64,000 bases of DNA from Acidobacteriota bacterium (GTDB taxonomy: Bacteria > Acidobacteriota > Blastocatellia > Chloracidobacteriales > Chloracidobacteriaceae), in assembly GCA_016208495.1 (NCBI GenBank), contig JACQXX010000016.1, positions 1 to 64,000 on the forward strand. Direction: 5' to 3'. Position numbers and translations under genes: made by a program. Of this stretch, positions 35,053 to 43,912 are shown piece by piece (the first letter of the stretch is position 1; every line of letters starts with the position of its first letter). Below the pieces are notes generated by a model. It searched no databases. It was not told where the DNA came from and worked only from the letters and a program-made list of their open reading frames with translations.

Positions 35053-35228
35053 GGGCTCAGGGCCTGGGGCTGCAAACACCAGGGCTTGGGGCTGAAGAAG
35101 TTGGGCTCAGGGTATTGAACCCGTTTTTTTCAGCCCCGAGCTTGCGAGTCTTCAGCCCCAAGCCCCATAAGCCCTTAGCCCTGGTTTTCTCAGCCCGACT
35201 TCTTCAGCTCAACTTCTTCAGCCCGATG
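35053..35228. repeat. GGGCTNA heptamer element, inverted relative to 51.1 kb
   Basis: The G-rich arm (GGGCTCA, GGGCCTG, GGGCTTG, GGGCTGA units) runs 35053-35120, then core GGGCTCAGGGTATTGAACCC, then the C-rich arm to 35228. The core is the reverse complement of one in the 51101-51230 element, so the same element occurs in both orientations. Its right end encodes the last residues and stop of the adjoining histidine kinase. Confidence 0.85.
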
Positions 35229-38200
35229 TCTCAAGTCGGTCAGTTCACTGGTCATGGTGTCTGGACGCAGACCAAGGGGAAGCACAATGTGAAAGGTGCT
35301 GCCGGTTCCGACTCCGTTTGATTCAGCCCAGATCTGACCGTTGTGGGCTTCGACATAGCTTTTTGCAATTGCCAGCCCAAGCCCTGTCCCGCGGGCTGAA
35401 AACTCAAAGCGTCCTGACCGATGCGTCGAAGGATCCCGATTCGTATAAAACTTATCAAAAATGTGGGTCAGGTCCACCGCATCAATCCCAATACCAGAAT
35501 CCTGGATCAGGATATGAACGGACCCGGCTTCCCGGGTGACAACAACCTGAATTTCACCATGGTCTGGGGTGAACTTAATTGCATTTTGAATGACATTGAT
35601 CAAGACCAACTCAACTTTTTCGCAGTCTGCCGAGATAGTTAACTGATCAGGGATTTCGACTTTCACCTGTTGTTTGCGTTGCTCAATAAACGTGTTTAAC
35701 TCAGCCAGCACGTTGCTCACAGCGGTATTCAAATGAAATACTTTCGGTTTGAGCGTCATCTGGCCAGCGTTGATTTTGACCATTTCCAGAATGTCGTTAA
35801 AGCTACGAGTCAATCGGTCAACCATCCGGTGACAGGTGGTCACCGACACTCGTTGGGCTTCGGTCAGGGGACCAAGATATTCATCCAGCAATGCCTCGCA
35901 ATATCCACGCAGGACCGTGAGCGGCGTCCGCATTTCGTGCGAAGTGACAATCATGAAATTGGTCTTCATCTGGTCCAGCTCTTTGAGCTTGCCCGCAAAT
36001 TCGTGTTCCTGTTTATAGAGCTTTTCGAGTTCGTTCATTGACTCGACAATGACCAGGTTTTTGGCTTCCAGTTCATTTTTCTTTTCTTCAACCACTCCAT
36101 AGAGTGCCGCATTTTCAAGCGCCACCGCCGCCTGATTGGCCAGAGATTCGACCAGTTGCCGATCATTGTCGCTAAAGGGTGGGGATCCTGCCCGATGACG
36201 GATATCAAGCACTCCCACCACCTGACCATCACGTGACACAATCGGCACCTCCATCATTCCTTCGACCTGGTAGACATCAAGCGTCTCAGGTTGGGTGATA
36301 TATGGTGAGTGGCGCGGATCATCCACAATCATGGTTTGTTTCGTCTCGGCAACTCGACCGGCAACCCCTTCACCGATTTTGAACGTGAGCAGGCTATCTT
36401 CCCAGTGGTCGGTGGCCCAGAGACGGTGAAACCGAACCTCGTCTCCTTCGAGTAAGCCAATCCCTCCCGGTTCGCCACCTACCAGCCGGGCGCTTTCTTC
36501 GACGATATTTTGCAAAACAATTGTCAGGTCAAGCTTGGAATTGATCAGCCGAATACTTTCCAGCAATTGCCGCATGCCCTGTAATCGTTCTTCGTGAATC
36601 TGAGACAGATATTCGACCCGCTGTTGCTGAAGCTGGCGCAGATGTTCCAGTTTTTGCTCCTGCAACTGTTGCAAATGGGCAATGCGCTGTTCTTCGCGGA
36701 GCCGCAATCCACGAATCCGCAGCAGGTAACCGCCGTAAATACTACCGCTCACCAGGAAAATTCCAGCCAGTTGAAACCACCAGGCATTCCAAAACGGAGG
36801 CTTGATGGTGAATTCAATCGTGGAAACCTGGCTCCACACCCCAGAAGCCGCTTTGGCTTTGACCAGAAACCGATAGTCACCCGGCATCAAATTGGCATAG
36901 CGGGCAATCCGGTTGGCTGTTTCCAGAGACCAGGTACTGTCAAGACCTTCAAGTTGATAGCTGTAGCGAATCGCGGTTTCATCCGTGAACGACAAACACA
37001 AAAATTCGAAAGAAACGTCATTTTGATGATGAGAGAGTACCGGCAACCGAAACCGGGTCGCCTCAGTTTGTGAGATGAGCTGAACCGGCTTTTCTTCAAC
37101 CAGCACCGGTGCCAGTGCCAATCGTGGGATCATGGCTCGCGCAACATCAAGTGCCGTTTGGTATCGCACCACGCCTTCGCCAGTGCCAAACCAAATGGTT
37201 CCATCACGCCGCCGGAGGGCCAGCCCAAACCCAATATCATCACTGGCTAACCCATCTTTGGTCGAATAATTGCGGAAAGTTTGGCCATCATACGCCGAAA
37301 TCCCACGGGTAGTGCCAATCCATAACTTTCCATCACCGCTCACAATTGCCCGCACGGCATTACTGGGCAACCCGTCATTGGTGGTAAAGCTGGTAAAGGT
37401 CGTGCCCACCAGCCGGGATAAGCCACCATCCGTTCCGACCCAGAGGGTGCCAGTCGGATCAAAATAGGCATATTGCGCCCGATTTCCAGGCAAGCCCTGT
37501 CCAATCCGGTAGTGTGAAAACTGGGTTCCATCAAAATGGCTCAACCCTTTGTCAGAGGAAATCCAAATGGAACCATCCGGCCCACGAGTCAAAGTATTGA
37601 TCGGATTTTGGAGCAATCCCTGGTTCGTTGTCATCAAGGAAAATTTCTGGCCGTCATACACGGCAATTCCGTTGCTGGTGGTTGGATAGGAGCCAAACCA
37701 GATTCGGCCTTGTTGATCTTCGCTGATGGCAGTCACGCGTTCGCGTAATCCCATTTGCTGACGAGTGAACGTCTGAGTTTTTTGACCATCCAGACAGGTA
37801 ACGCCGTTGTACCCGCCAACCCAGATGCGGCGATGTGAATCAGCAAACAGCGACCAGAGTGTTTCTTCAAGCAAGCCTTCCTTGATTCCCAAATGCCGGG
37901 TGGCGCCGGTTTTTGGGTTTAGCGCAAATAATCCGTTGGTGGCGGTGGCAATCCACACCTGTTCATCCGGGGTTTCAGCAATTCCCGTAATCCGCCCATC
38001 ACCAAGACCATGGGCGGCAGTATAGCTGGCAAACACTTCGCTGCTAAATCGAAAGGCTCCGTTTGACTGAGTCCCAAACCAGAGATTCCCTTCGTAATCT
38101 TCAAGCACCGCTGTCAACATATCGTTCGGAATCCCATTGGCCCGATCAAAGATTTTGACGCCATCTGGATCAATTCGATTGATTCCACCGCCAAACATTG

Positions 38201-38987
38201 CGCACCAAATGCGATGATATCGGTCAATCAGAATCTTGCCGGCTTGAGGGCTGTTGAGCCCGTCTTTGGTGGTGTAGGTGCGAAATGTGGTTCCATCAAA
38301 AAAGCAGGGGCCGCCGTTGGTGGCAAACCAAACCCCACCAAACGGGTCAATATCAACATCAAACGCACTCTCTCCGGGCAGCCCGTCAGCCAGGGTATAT
38401 ACTGTCGCCGTGGTGCCGTTAAATTTTCCGACTCCTCCGCCACGAGTCACAAACCAGACTGTTCCAGCCGAATCCTGGGCCAAACTCCAGATAGGCCAGT
38501 TGGGGAGCCCGGCTTCTTTCCCGAAATGGACAAACCGTTGGCCATCAAAGTGGCTTAACCCGGCGGCGGTACCCAGCCAAAGACTTCCATCTGGTGACTC
38601 CAACCCCGAGTAGACATGATCATCCAGCAACCCTTGAGCCGTGGTGTAGTTCGTAAATTTTCCCTGCTCAAAACAACTCAGGCCGCGCATGGTACAAAAC
38701 CACAGGCGGCCTTTTCGATCCTCAAAGATAGTCCGAACGCTACTATCCGCCAGTCCTTGTTGAACGCCAAACGTCGTGAAATTGGCGCCATCATAGCGAC
38801 AGGCACCGCTGTCAGTCCCAAACCAGATATAGCCCTGGCGATCCTGATACAGGCAATAAATAGTATTCCCTGGCAACCCCATGCTGGCGGTGTAGGACGT
38901 AAAGCGGTAAATCTGCGCAACTGTCTTGTCAGGCGACAAGAGCCCAATCACAAACGCACAGATGAGCAGAAGTCCATTCCAACGCAT
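35190..38987 (-). CDS. propeller sensor histidine kinase with GAF domain
   Basis: A 1265-residue paralogue of the kinase at 28943-32899. The signal segment covers about 5-25; propeller blades (YIWFGTDSG, RLWFCTMRG, LWVGTDGG and others) span about 30-590; Y_Y_Y about 645-725; membrane helix about 735-755; coiled HLQQLQEQKLEHL repeats; GAF about 815-970; HisKA SHEMRTPLTVLRGY (acceptor H1017); ATPase domain with DSGIGIDAVDLTH and GTGLGLAIAKSYVEAHNG. No receiver. ATG 38987 is preferred; an in-frame TTG at 38999 is possible, and neither has a clear ribosome site because a repeat lies just upstream. The tail RAEEVELKKSG and stop come from the GGGCTGAAGA repeat. Confidence 0.92.
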   Translation of the reverse strand: MRWNGLLLICAFVIGLLSPDKTVAQIYRFTSYTASMGLPGNTIYCLYQDRQGYIWFGTDSGACRYDGANFTTFGVQQGLADSSVRTIFEDRKGRLWFCTMRGLSCFEQGKFTNYTTAQGLLDDHVYSGLESPDGSLWLGTAAGLSHFDGQRFVHFGKEAGLPNWPIWSLAQDSAGTVWFVTRGGGVGKFNGTTATVYTLADGLPGESAFDVDIDPFGGVWFATNGGPCFFDGTTFRTYTTKDGLNSPQAGKILIDRYHRIWCAMFGGGINRIDPDGVKIFDRANGIPNDMLTAVLEDYEGNLWFGTQSNGAFRFSSEVFASYTAAHGLGDGRITGIAETPDEQVWIATATNGLFALNPKTGATRHLGIKEGLLEETLWSLFADSHRRIWVGGYNGVTCLDGQKTQTFTRQQMGLRERVTAISEDQQGRIWFGSYPTTSNGIAVYDGQKFSLMTTNQGLLQNPINTLTRGPDGSIWISSDKGLSHFDGTQFSHYRIGQGLPGNRAQYAYFDPTGTLWVGTDGGLSRLVGTTFTSFTTNDGLPSNAVRAIVSGDGKLWIGTTRGISAYDGQTFRNYSTKDGLASDDIGFGLALRRRDGTIWFGTGEGVVRYQTALDVARAMIPRLALAPVLVEEKPVQLISQTEATRFRLPVLSHHQNDVSFEFLCLSFTDETAIRYSYQLEGLDSTWSLETANRIARYANLMPGDYRFLVKAKAASGVWSQVSTIEFTIKPPFWNAWWFQLAGIFLVSGSIYGGYLLRIRGLRLREEQRIAHLQQLQEQKLEHLRQLQQQRVEYLSQIHEERLQGMRQLLESIRLINSKLDLTIVLQNIVEESARLVGGEPGGIGLLEGDEVRFHRLWATDHWEDSLLTFKIGEGVAGRVAETKQTMIVDDPRHSPYITQPETLDVYQVEGMMEVPIVSRDGQVVGVLDIRHRAGSPPFSDNDRQLVESLANQAAVALENAALYGVVEEKKNELEAKNLVIVESMNELEKLYKQEHEFAGKLKELDQMKTNFMIVTSHEMRTPLTVLRGYCEALLDEYLGPLTEAQRVSVTTCHRMVDRLTRSFNDILEMVKINAGQMTLKPKVFHLNTAVSNVLAELNTFIEQRKQQVKVEIPDQLTISADCEKVELVLINVIQNAIKFTPDHGEIQVVVTREAGSVHILIQDSGIGIDAVDLTHIFDKFYTNRDPSTHRSGRFEFSARGTGLGLAIAKSYVEAHNGQIWAESNGVGTGSTFHIVLPLGLRPDTMTSELTDLRHRAEEVELKKSG

Positions 38988-39002
38988 AAGGATAATCAAA
39001 TC

Positions 39003-39147
39003 AGAATGAAGAATCCTTTTAGTGGTTAGTGGTTAGTGGTTAGAAATCAATACTTTCGAAGAAGAACCAAGAACCAAGAACCAAGAACTAACCACTAGCT
39101 ACTAGCCACTAGCCACTAACCACTAACCACTTCTTCATTCTTCATTC
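39003..39147. repeat. GTGGTTA/TAACCAC heptamer element (copy 2, inverted)
   Basis: Ends GAATGAAGAA (39004-39013) and TTCTTCATTC (about 39138-39147), with GTGGTTA units, core GTTAGAAATCAATACTTTCG, AGAACCA units and ACCACTA units inside. The core is the reverse complement of that in the 22.8- and 40.9-kb copies. Read on the minus strand, its right end encodes the C-terminus of LarC. Confidence 0.88.
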
Positions 39148-40486
39148 CCAAAAAGGCAGTCAGGGCGGCTGATTGCACAACCATCAACGGAACCTGAGCT
39201 TCCAGCGCCTGCCGGTGACAATCGTCATATTCAGGCATCGCTTTCAGCACTTTTCCATTCGACATCGCAACTTTCATCCGAATCGGTCCAAATTCAGTCT
39301 CAACCGTAAGTATCTGACGATCCAGAATCTGCCGGTCAACCTTGTAAGAGCGAACACCAAGGGTGGTTGTCTCACGCAGCACCAATCCCGTCAATTCTTT
39401 CACAAGATGATCCTGGCACAGCACGGTTAACAAAGTGCCAGGACGGTTTTTCTTCATTTGAACTGGTGTGTAAAAAACATCAAGCGCGCCCTGAGTCAAC
39501 AACAAATTCATCACATGGCCAAAGACCTGGGGGTTCATATCGTCTATGTTGGCTTCGAGTACTGTGATGGATGACGCCAGGGCCCGAGCAGTAGGGTGGA
39601 CAATCGGATGAACTGATTTTGATTCCTCCGTTTGGCCGACCATCAGCCGTAACATATTGGGAAACCGTGGGAAATCGCGACCGCCAGCTCCATATCCAAT
39701 TTTTTCAGGTGTGAAATTTGGGATTCGTGAGTAGTGAGAACACAAAGTCGTCACAATCGCTGCCCCGGTTGGCGTCACAAATTCACCTTCGATATCGAGC
39801 GAATAAATTGGGACGCCTTTGAGCAGTTCGGCAGTGCCCGGCGCCGGGATTGGATAGCGTCCGTGGGCACACTTGACAAAACCGAAGCCAACCTGGAGCG
39901 GAGAGGCCACAAACTGCTCAATTTCAAGAAGTTCAAAACCAATACATGCCCCAACAATATCAATAATGGCATCAACCGCACCGACTTCATGAAAATGCAC
40001 CTGAGCCGGAGACACACCGTGAACCTTGCCTTCAGCTTCGGCAAGCCGCCCAAAAATGGCTTTGGCCTGCTGAGTAACCCACGTGGAAAGTCCAGCGTTG
40101 TCAATCAGATGATGAATATCGGCGACGGTTCGATGGGCGTGAACATCAGCCTGAACCTGACCATGAGTCGCCTGGATGTGGTCGGCAGGGATATGGGAAT
40201 GTTCGTGATGTGAGTGATCGTGGGAATGGGTTCCGGTGGACTCGTGATGGTGATGACTGGTATCAAGCGGTGCTGGTTTTTCGAGTTGGCCATTGATCGT
40301 GACATCAAATTTGACTCCGGAAATCTGGGCTCGCGAAACAGATTGAACCGACAACTCATAGTCGCCAAGATCCAGCTTGCGCAGCTCCCGTTCAAGCACT
40401 TCAAAATCAACCCCGAGATGCAGGAGCGCCCCGATGGTCATATCTCCGCTGGCACCGGCAAAGCAATCAAAGTAAAGTGTTTTCAT
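39116..40486 (-). CDS. larC: nickel pincer cofactor biosynthesis protein LarC
   Basis: A 456-residue LarC (DUF111) protein. The start MKTLYFDCFAGASGDMTIGA is the family hallmark, as are VHFHEVGAVDAIIDIVG and EANIDDMNPQVFGHVM. A His-rich stretch at about 75-125 (HHHHESTGTHSHDHSHHEH) fits nickel storage or delivery. LarC inserts nickel into the pyridinium dithiocarboxylate cofactor of lactate racemase-type enzymes. larA, larB and larE are not in the window. The last residues GMKNEEVVSG and the TAG stop are encoded by a heptamer repeat, so the native C-terminus may have been different. Confidence 0.93.
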   Translation of the reverse strand: MKTLYFDCFAGASGDMTIGALLHLGVDFEVLERELRKLDLGDYELSVQSVSRAQISGVKFDVTINGQLEKPAPLDTSHHHHESTGTHSHDHSHHEHSHIPADHIQATHGQVQADVHAHRTVADIHHLIDNAGLSTWVTQQAKAIFGRLAEAEGKVHGVSPAQVHFHEVGAVDAIIDIVGACIGFELLEIEQFVASPLQVGFGFVKCAHGRYPIPAPGTAELLKGVPIYSLDIEGEFVTPTGAAIVTTLCSHYSRIPNFTPEKIGYGAGGRDFPRFPNMLRLMVGQTEESKSVHPIVHPTARALASSITVLEANIDDMNPQVFGHVMNLLLTQGALDVFYTPVQMKKNRPGTLLTVLCQDHLVKELTGLVLRETTTLGVRSYKVDRQILDRQILTVETEFGPIRMKVAMSNGKVLKAMPEYDDCHRQALEAQVPLMVVQSAALTAFLGMKNEEVVSG

Positions 40487-40497
40487 GGGATTTTGAA

Positions 40498-40860
40498 TTA
40501 TGAATCAGTGACAACCTGTAACCTGAACCTGGTACGAACTAACCGACACAAGATGACTACACTTCCGACCATCCATACCCAACCTGCAGCGTACAAAATC
40601 GGCCCCCCACGATTCCACCGCACTGCCTCAGTCCAATGTCCGCTTGAGAGCGCGCAAAAACTACGGGTCATGCCACAGAAAAGGCAACCACTGCAGTGGG
40701 TTCGTGGCAACCAGGGATGCCCGCTGCTCAGCACGGTTTCATAAGATACAAACGACCCGGCCAGCGTCAAGGCCACCACCACGGTAAACACCAGGAACAC
40801 CCATCGCAGGGCGTCCCACCAGTCTTTCAGCGTTGGCCAGGTACTTCTTGGGTTGGACAT
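40498..40860 (-). CDS. DUF2752 membrane protein
   Basis: A 120-residue protein with two membrane helices (about 19-38 and 85-108). The loop between them has CSGCLFCGMTRSFCALSSGH, matching the C.GCG.TRA conserved centre of DUF2752, a family of unknown function common in Bacteroidota and Acidobacteriota. It ends 11 bases upstream of larC on the same strand and is probably co-transcribed with it. A heptamer element sits immediately upstream of its start. Confidence 0.8.
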   Translation of the reverse strand: MSNPRSTWPTLKDWWDALRWVFLVFTVVVALTLAGSFVSYETVLSSGHPWLPRTHCSGCLFCGMTRSFCALSSGHWTEAVRWNRGGPILYAAGWVWMVGSVVILCRLVRTRFRLQVVTDS

Positions 40861-40866
40861 AAGGTA

Positions 40867-41055
40867 AGAATGAAGAAGTGGTTAGTGGTTAGTGGTTAGT
40901 GGCTGGTTCTTGGTTCTTGGTTCTTGGTTCTTGGTTCTTGGTTCTTGGTTCTTGGTTCTTCTTCGAAACTATTGATTTCTAACCACTAACCACTAACCAC
41001 TAACCACTAACCACTAACCACTAACCACTAAATCTTTTCTTCATTTTTCATTCAA
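40867..41055. repeat. GTGGTTA/TAACCAC heptamer element (copy 3)
   Basis: Starts GAATGAAGAAGTGGTTAGTGG, continues with seven or so GGTTCTT units, core CTTCGAAACTATTGATTTC, then CTAACCA units, and ends TTCTTCATTTTTCATTC. The right end holds the stop codon (TGA within TGAATGAA on the minus strand) of the GYF-like gene. Same orientation as the 22.8-kb copy. Confidence 0.9.
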
Positions 41056-41645
41056 AAACAGCCGCCACCGAAGAACAGGCGAATCATTCCAATGACGAGT
41101 GCGGCCCCAGTTAATAAAATTCCAACCATGGCTTTGTTCCGGGCCTGGGGATTTTTTTCAGTAGCCAGTGGAATCAAACAGATCACCAGCGAGACCAGTC
41201 CGACTAAAATTGTGATCCAGTTCACCCATCCCAGACAGGGCACCAACCCAACGACCATCAACGAGGCGGTAATCACCCCGAGCACCATTCCGATCTGAGG
41301 CAGCTTCGTTGGGCTGGGAGCGGAGCCGAGGGGCATCGGTCCAGATGGGTAAACAAGGTTGGGCGCGGGTGGTGGTGTGTAGGGTGACGAACCGGTGGGA
41401 TTGGTCGAATATGGAGATGACGGTGGGTAGGGAATTTGCTGGGTAGCAGCTTCGGTCCATCCAGACGATCCAGGTTGTGCCATTGGATCAGGTGGAAAAA
41501 AGGTACTTAATGGCATCCACTGTGAGGACTGGGAATACCGCCCCAGATCATTTGGAGAAAGCTCCCCTCGCCGCAACCTGTCGGCAATGTCAGCTTCATC
41601 AAACGGGCCAAGTTCCTGATTATCTTTGTAAATAAGGAGAGGCAT
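41052..41645 (-). CDS. GYF-like domain membrane protein
   Basis: A 197-residue protein. The first 55 residues form a GYF_2-like domain (MPLLIYKDNQELGPFDEADI, then RRGELSPNDLGRYSQSSQW), which binds proline-rich peptides in other proteins. A Pro/Ser/Tyr-rich linker (about 55-110) and three hydrophobic helices (about 120-142, 147-165, 175-193) follow, as in DUF4190-type membrane proteins. AAAGGAG 11 bases before ATG 41645 supports this start over a longer frame that runs into a repeat arm. Confidence 0.75.
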   Translation of the reverse strand: MPLLIYKDNQELGPFDEADIADRLRRGELSPNDLGRYSQSSQWMPLSTFFPPDPMAQPGSSGWTEAATQQIPYPPSSPYSTNPTGSSPYTPPPAPNLVYPSGPMPLGSAPSPTKLPQIGMVLGVITASLMVVGLVPCLGWVNWITILVGLVSLVICLIPLATEKNPQARNKAMVGILLTGAALVIGMIRLFFGGGCF

Positions 41646-41682
41646 TGAGGTTGAAGCTCCTTTGGAGATACGAGCGAAATAG

Positions 41683-41899
41683 AGCGAGTGGCGAGTAGCA
41701 AGTAGCGAGTCGTAAAACAACGATTCTTTATTATGACTCAGTATTCAAGGTTAAGCGCCCAAATTCAATCTGGATCAGGCAAAATTGCCTGGGTTCCAAC
41801 CTGCTTCTCACAGTTTATGATTCGCGACGCAACTCTTCGAGTGTTCAATCGCTTTTTACTACGCGCGACTCGCTACTCACTGTTGATTCACGATTCACC
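41683..41899. repeat. GAGTAGC heptamer inverted pair
   Basis: The left arm (41683-41712) holds GCGAGTAGCAAGTAGCGAGT; the right arm (41868-41899) holds ACTCGCTACTCAC and GATTCACGATTCACC. About 155 bases of unique sequence lie between, with no gene. The right arm contains the stop codon and last residues (GES) of NrdR. The left arm lies upstream of the GYF-like gene. Confidence 0.7.
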
Positions 41900-42406
41900 T
41901 TTTTTGGTCTTCCGACTTGATTTGGCCGGTGAGGTTGTGGATTCGAGTGACGTCGGGTTTTTCATCAAGGATTTGAGTTCCTCCATAAACTCCGTGACAT
42001 CTTTGAATTCAAGGTACACCGAAGCAAAGCGGACGTAGGCAACTTTGTCGAGTTCCTTGAGTCTGCGCATAATCATTTCCCCGATTTTTTCGGTTGATTG
42101 CTCCCGATCACGTGACTCCTGCACAAAGGTTTCAACTGCCACCACGATGCTTTCAAGCTTCGACATACTGATTGGTCGTTTTTCACAGGCCCGAAGCAAA
42201 CCAGCCAGTACTTTCTGGCGGTCAAAAGGTTCACGGCGACCATCTTTTTTGACAACCATGTAGGGAATTTCATCAATTCGCTCATAAGACGTAAACCGCC
42301 GCTCGCACTTGAGGCATTCTCGACGACGGCGAATGACATCACCTTCACGGCTCTCGCGGGAATCAACAACTTTATCCTCCAGGTGTCCGCAAAATGGGCA
42401 CTTCAT
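41888..42406 (-). CDS. nrdR: transcriptional repressor NrdR
   Basis: A 172-residue NrdR. The zinc ribbon is at residues 3-34 (CPFCG...[10 protein letters not shown]), followed by the ATP-cone domain ([20 protein letters not shown], about 50-140). NrdR senses ATP/dATP and represses ribonucleotide reductase genes at NrdR boxes. No nrd gene is in the window. The C-terminus is longer than minimal NrdR by a basic tail ([10 protein letters not shown]) whose end is encoded in a repeat arm. Confidence 0.95.
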   Translation of the reverse strand: MKCPFCGHLEDKVVDSRESREGDVIRRRRECLKCERRFTSYERIDEIPYMVVKKDGRREPFDRQKVLAGLLRACEKRPISMSKLESIVVAVETFVQESRDREQSTEKIGEMIMRRLKELDKVAYVRFASVYLEFKDVTEFMEELKSLMKNPTSLESTTSPAKSSRKTKKGES

Positions 42407-42567
42407 AGTACAGAGATCCCTTTCTGTGCGGCAGGATCTGCCGACAAAGGAATGGCAGGAAGACCGCCGTCTGCCGGTTAATTTCGATCAATCGTGTTGT
42501 GGGTGGAAGGAACAGGGCTGGTGAGGAAAGTGTAATCGTGGAAGGACAGTTTGAACAGTTTTGATTT

Positions 42568-42846
42568 GGGGGCTGAAGAAACCAGGGCTCAGGGCTGAAG
42601 ACATTGGGCTTGGGGCTGAAGAAACCAGGGCTCAGGGCTCAGGGATCAGGGCTCAGGGCTGAAGACATTGGGCTTGGGGCTTGGGGCTGAAGAAACCAGG
42701 GCTCAGGGCTGAAGACATTGGGCTTGGGGCTTGGGGCTTGGGACTGAAGAAAAAGGGTTAAATGCCTTAAGCCCGGCGTCTTCAGCCCTCAGCCCCAAGC
42801 CCTGGTTTTCTCAGCCCCAAGCCCTCAGCCCGACTTCTTCAGCCCT
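42568..42846. repeat. GGGCTNA heptamer element, long copy
   Basis: The G-rich arm (42568-42745) is built from GGGCTGA, GGGCTCA, GGGATCA and GGGCTTG units interspersed with AGACATT and AGAAACC. The C-rich inverted arm (42780-42846) reads CAGCCCTCAGCCCCAAGCCC. It abuts the TAG stop of the acyltransferase. It makes up most of the 438-base gap upstream of nrdR; the remainder (42407-42567) probably carries the nrdR promoter, but none is evident. Confidence 0.9.
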
Positions 42847-43834
42847 AATACAGACCTGGGTCGCCTTCAGGGCGGGTTTTCCAGCGGCGATGAATCCACA
42901 GCCATTGTTCAGGATGAGCCTGCACTTTCCGCTCAATGATTTTCATGAACCGGGCGGTGTTTTCTTCGATATCGTGTTTGGAATCACCGGTTTCGATCAA
43001 CTCCACGGCTGGATCAAACTGCAGGCGATATCGTTTTTGATCAGCTTCCCAGATCAAAAACCCTGGGACGACAGGTGCGCCGGTACGCAAAGCCAACGTT
43101 GCCAGCATCGGAGTTGAACAGGCGGAAAGACCAAAAAAGTCACAAAAGACGCCCTGATTGCGGACCATATTTAAATCAGCCAGGACACCGACGGTTTCAC
43201 GATTGCGCAAAGCGGTCAAAATAGCCCTGGCTGATCCATTTTTGTCAATGGTGTGGTTGCCGGAACAGGTCCGGTACCGATTGACCAGCGCTTCAATCAG
43301 CGGGTTGTCAATCCGGCGAACCAGAATGTTCATCGGATGCCCATACAGGGCATGTGAAAAAGCACTGAGTTCCCAGCTTCCAAAGTGACCGGTTAGAACC
43401 AGAACTCCTTTTCCGTGGGCCTGGGCCGACTGAAAATGCTCCAATCCATCATACACAACCAGGGATCGAACCATTTCAACGGTGAGTTTCGGAAGCTGGC
43501 TGAATTCGCCAAGCTGCCGGCCAAGACTGTGAAGGGACTGCTTGAGGATGGTCTTTCGTTCAGCAACGGTTTTTTCAGGGAAAGCGAGCTCCAGATTGCG
43601 CAATCCCACCCGATGTAATCGTGGAATACAGAAGAAAATAAACGCGGCCAGTTGCTCTCCGAAGAAGATCGCAGCCTGACGAGGCAGGCATGTCAGGCCC
43701 TTGAGAATTGTCCAGACAATTGCATATTGCACCCATTCAATCGTTGAAACTCTGGGAGCGGTTTTCGCTGGAGCTTTTTCGGATGGAAGTGATTTGGCGG
43801 TTAGATTGAGCTTGGCGTTTTCAACATCAATCAT
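42845..43834 (-). CDS. lysophospholipid/lipid A acyltransferase (LpxL/HtrB-like)
   Basis: A 329-residue membrane-anchored acyltransferase. Residues 1-35 are polar; a hydrophobic anchor lies at about 50-72 (GEQLAAFIFFCIP). The catalytic HxxxxE is in VLTGHFGSWELSAF (about residue 150), followed by NILVRRIDNPLIE, DLNMVRNQGVFCDFFG and PVVPGFLIW. LpxL-type enzymes add a secondary acyl chain to lipid A at the inner membrane, which fits the LPS export genes later in the window. The start ATG 43834 is followed by a longer-than-usual polar N-terminus. Confidence 0.85.
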   Translation of the reverse strand: MIDVENAKLNLTAKSLPSEKAPAKTAPRVSTIEWVQYAIVWTILKGLTCLPRQAAIFFGEQLAAFIFFCIPRLHRVGLRNLELAFPEKTVAERKTILKQSLHSLGRQLGEFSQLPKLTVEMVRSLVVYDGLEHFQSAQAHGKGVLVLTGHFGSWELSAFSHALYGHPMNILVRRIDNPLIEALVNRYRTCSGNHTIDKNGSARAILTALRNRETVGVLADLNMVRNQGVFCDFFGLSACSTPMLATLALRTGAPVVPGFLIWEADQKRYRLQFDPAVELIETGDSKHDIEENTARFMKIIERKVQAHPEQWLWIHRRWKTRPEGDPGLY

Positions 43835-43912
43835 GGATGTGGAGTGCGGGGGTTTGACACCGCTGTGACACCGGGCGGGTTGACGGGGCCGAAGCCGGAA
43901 CCCCCATTATGA

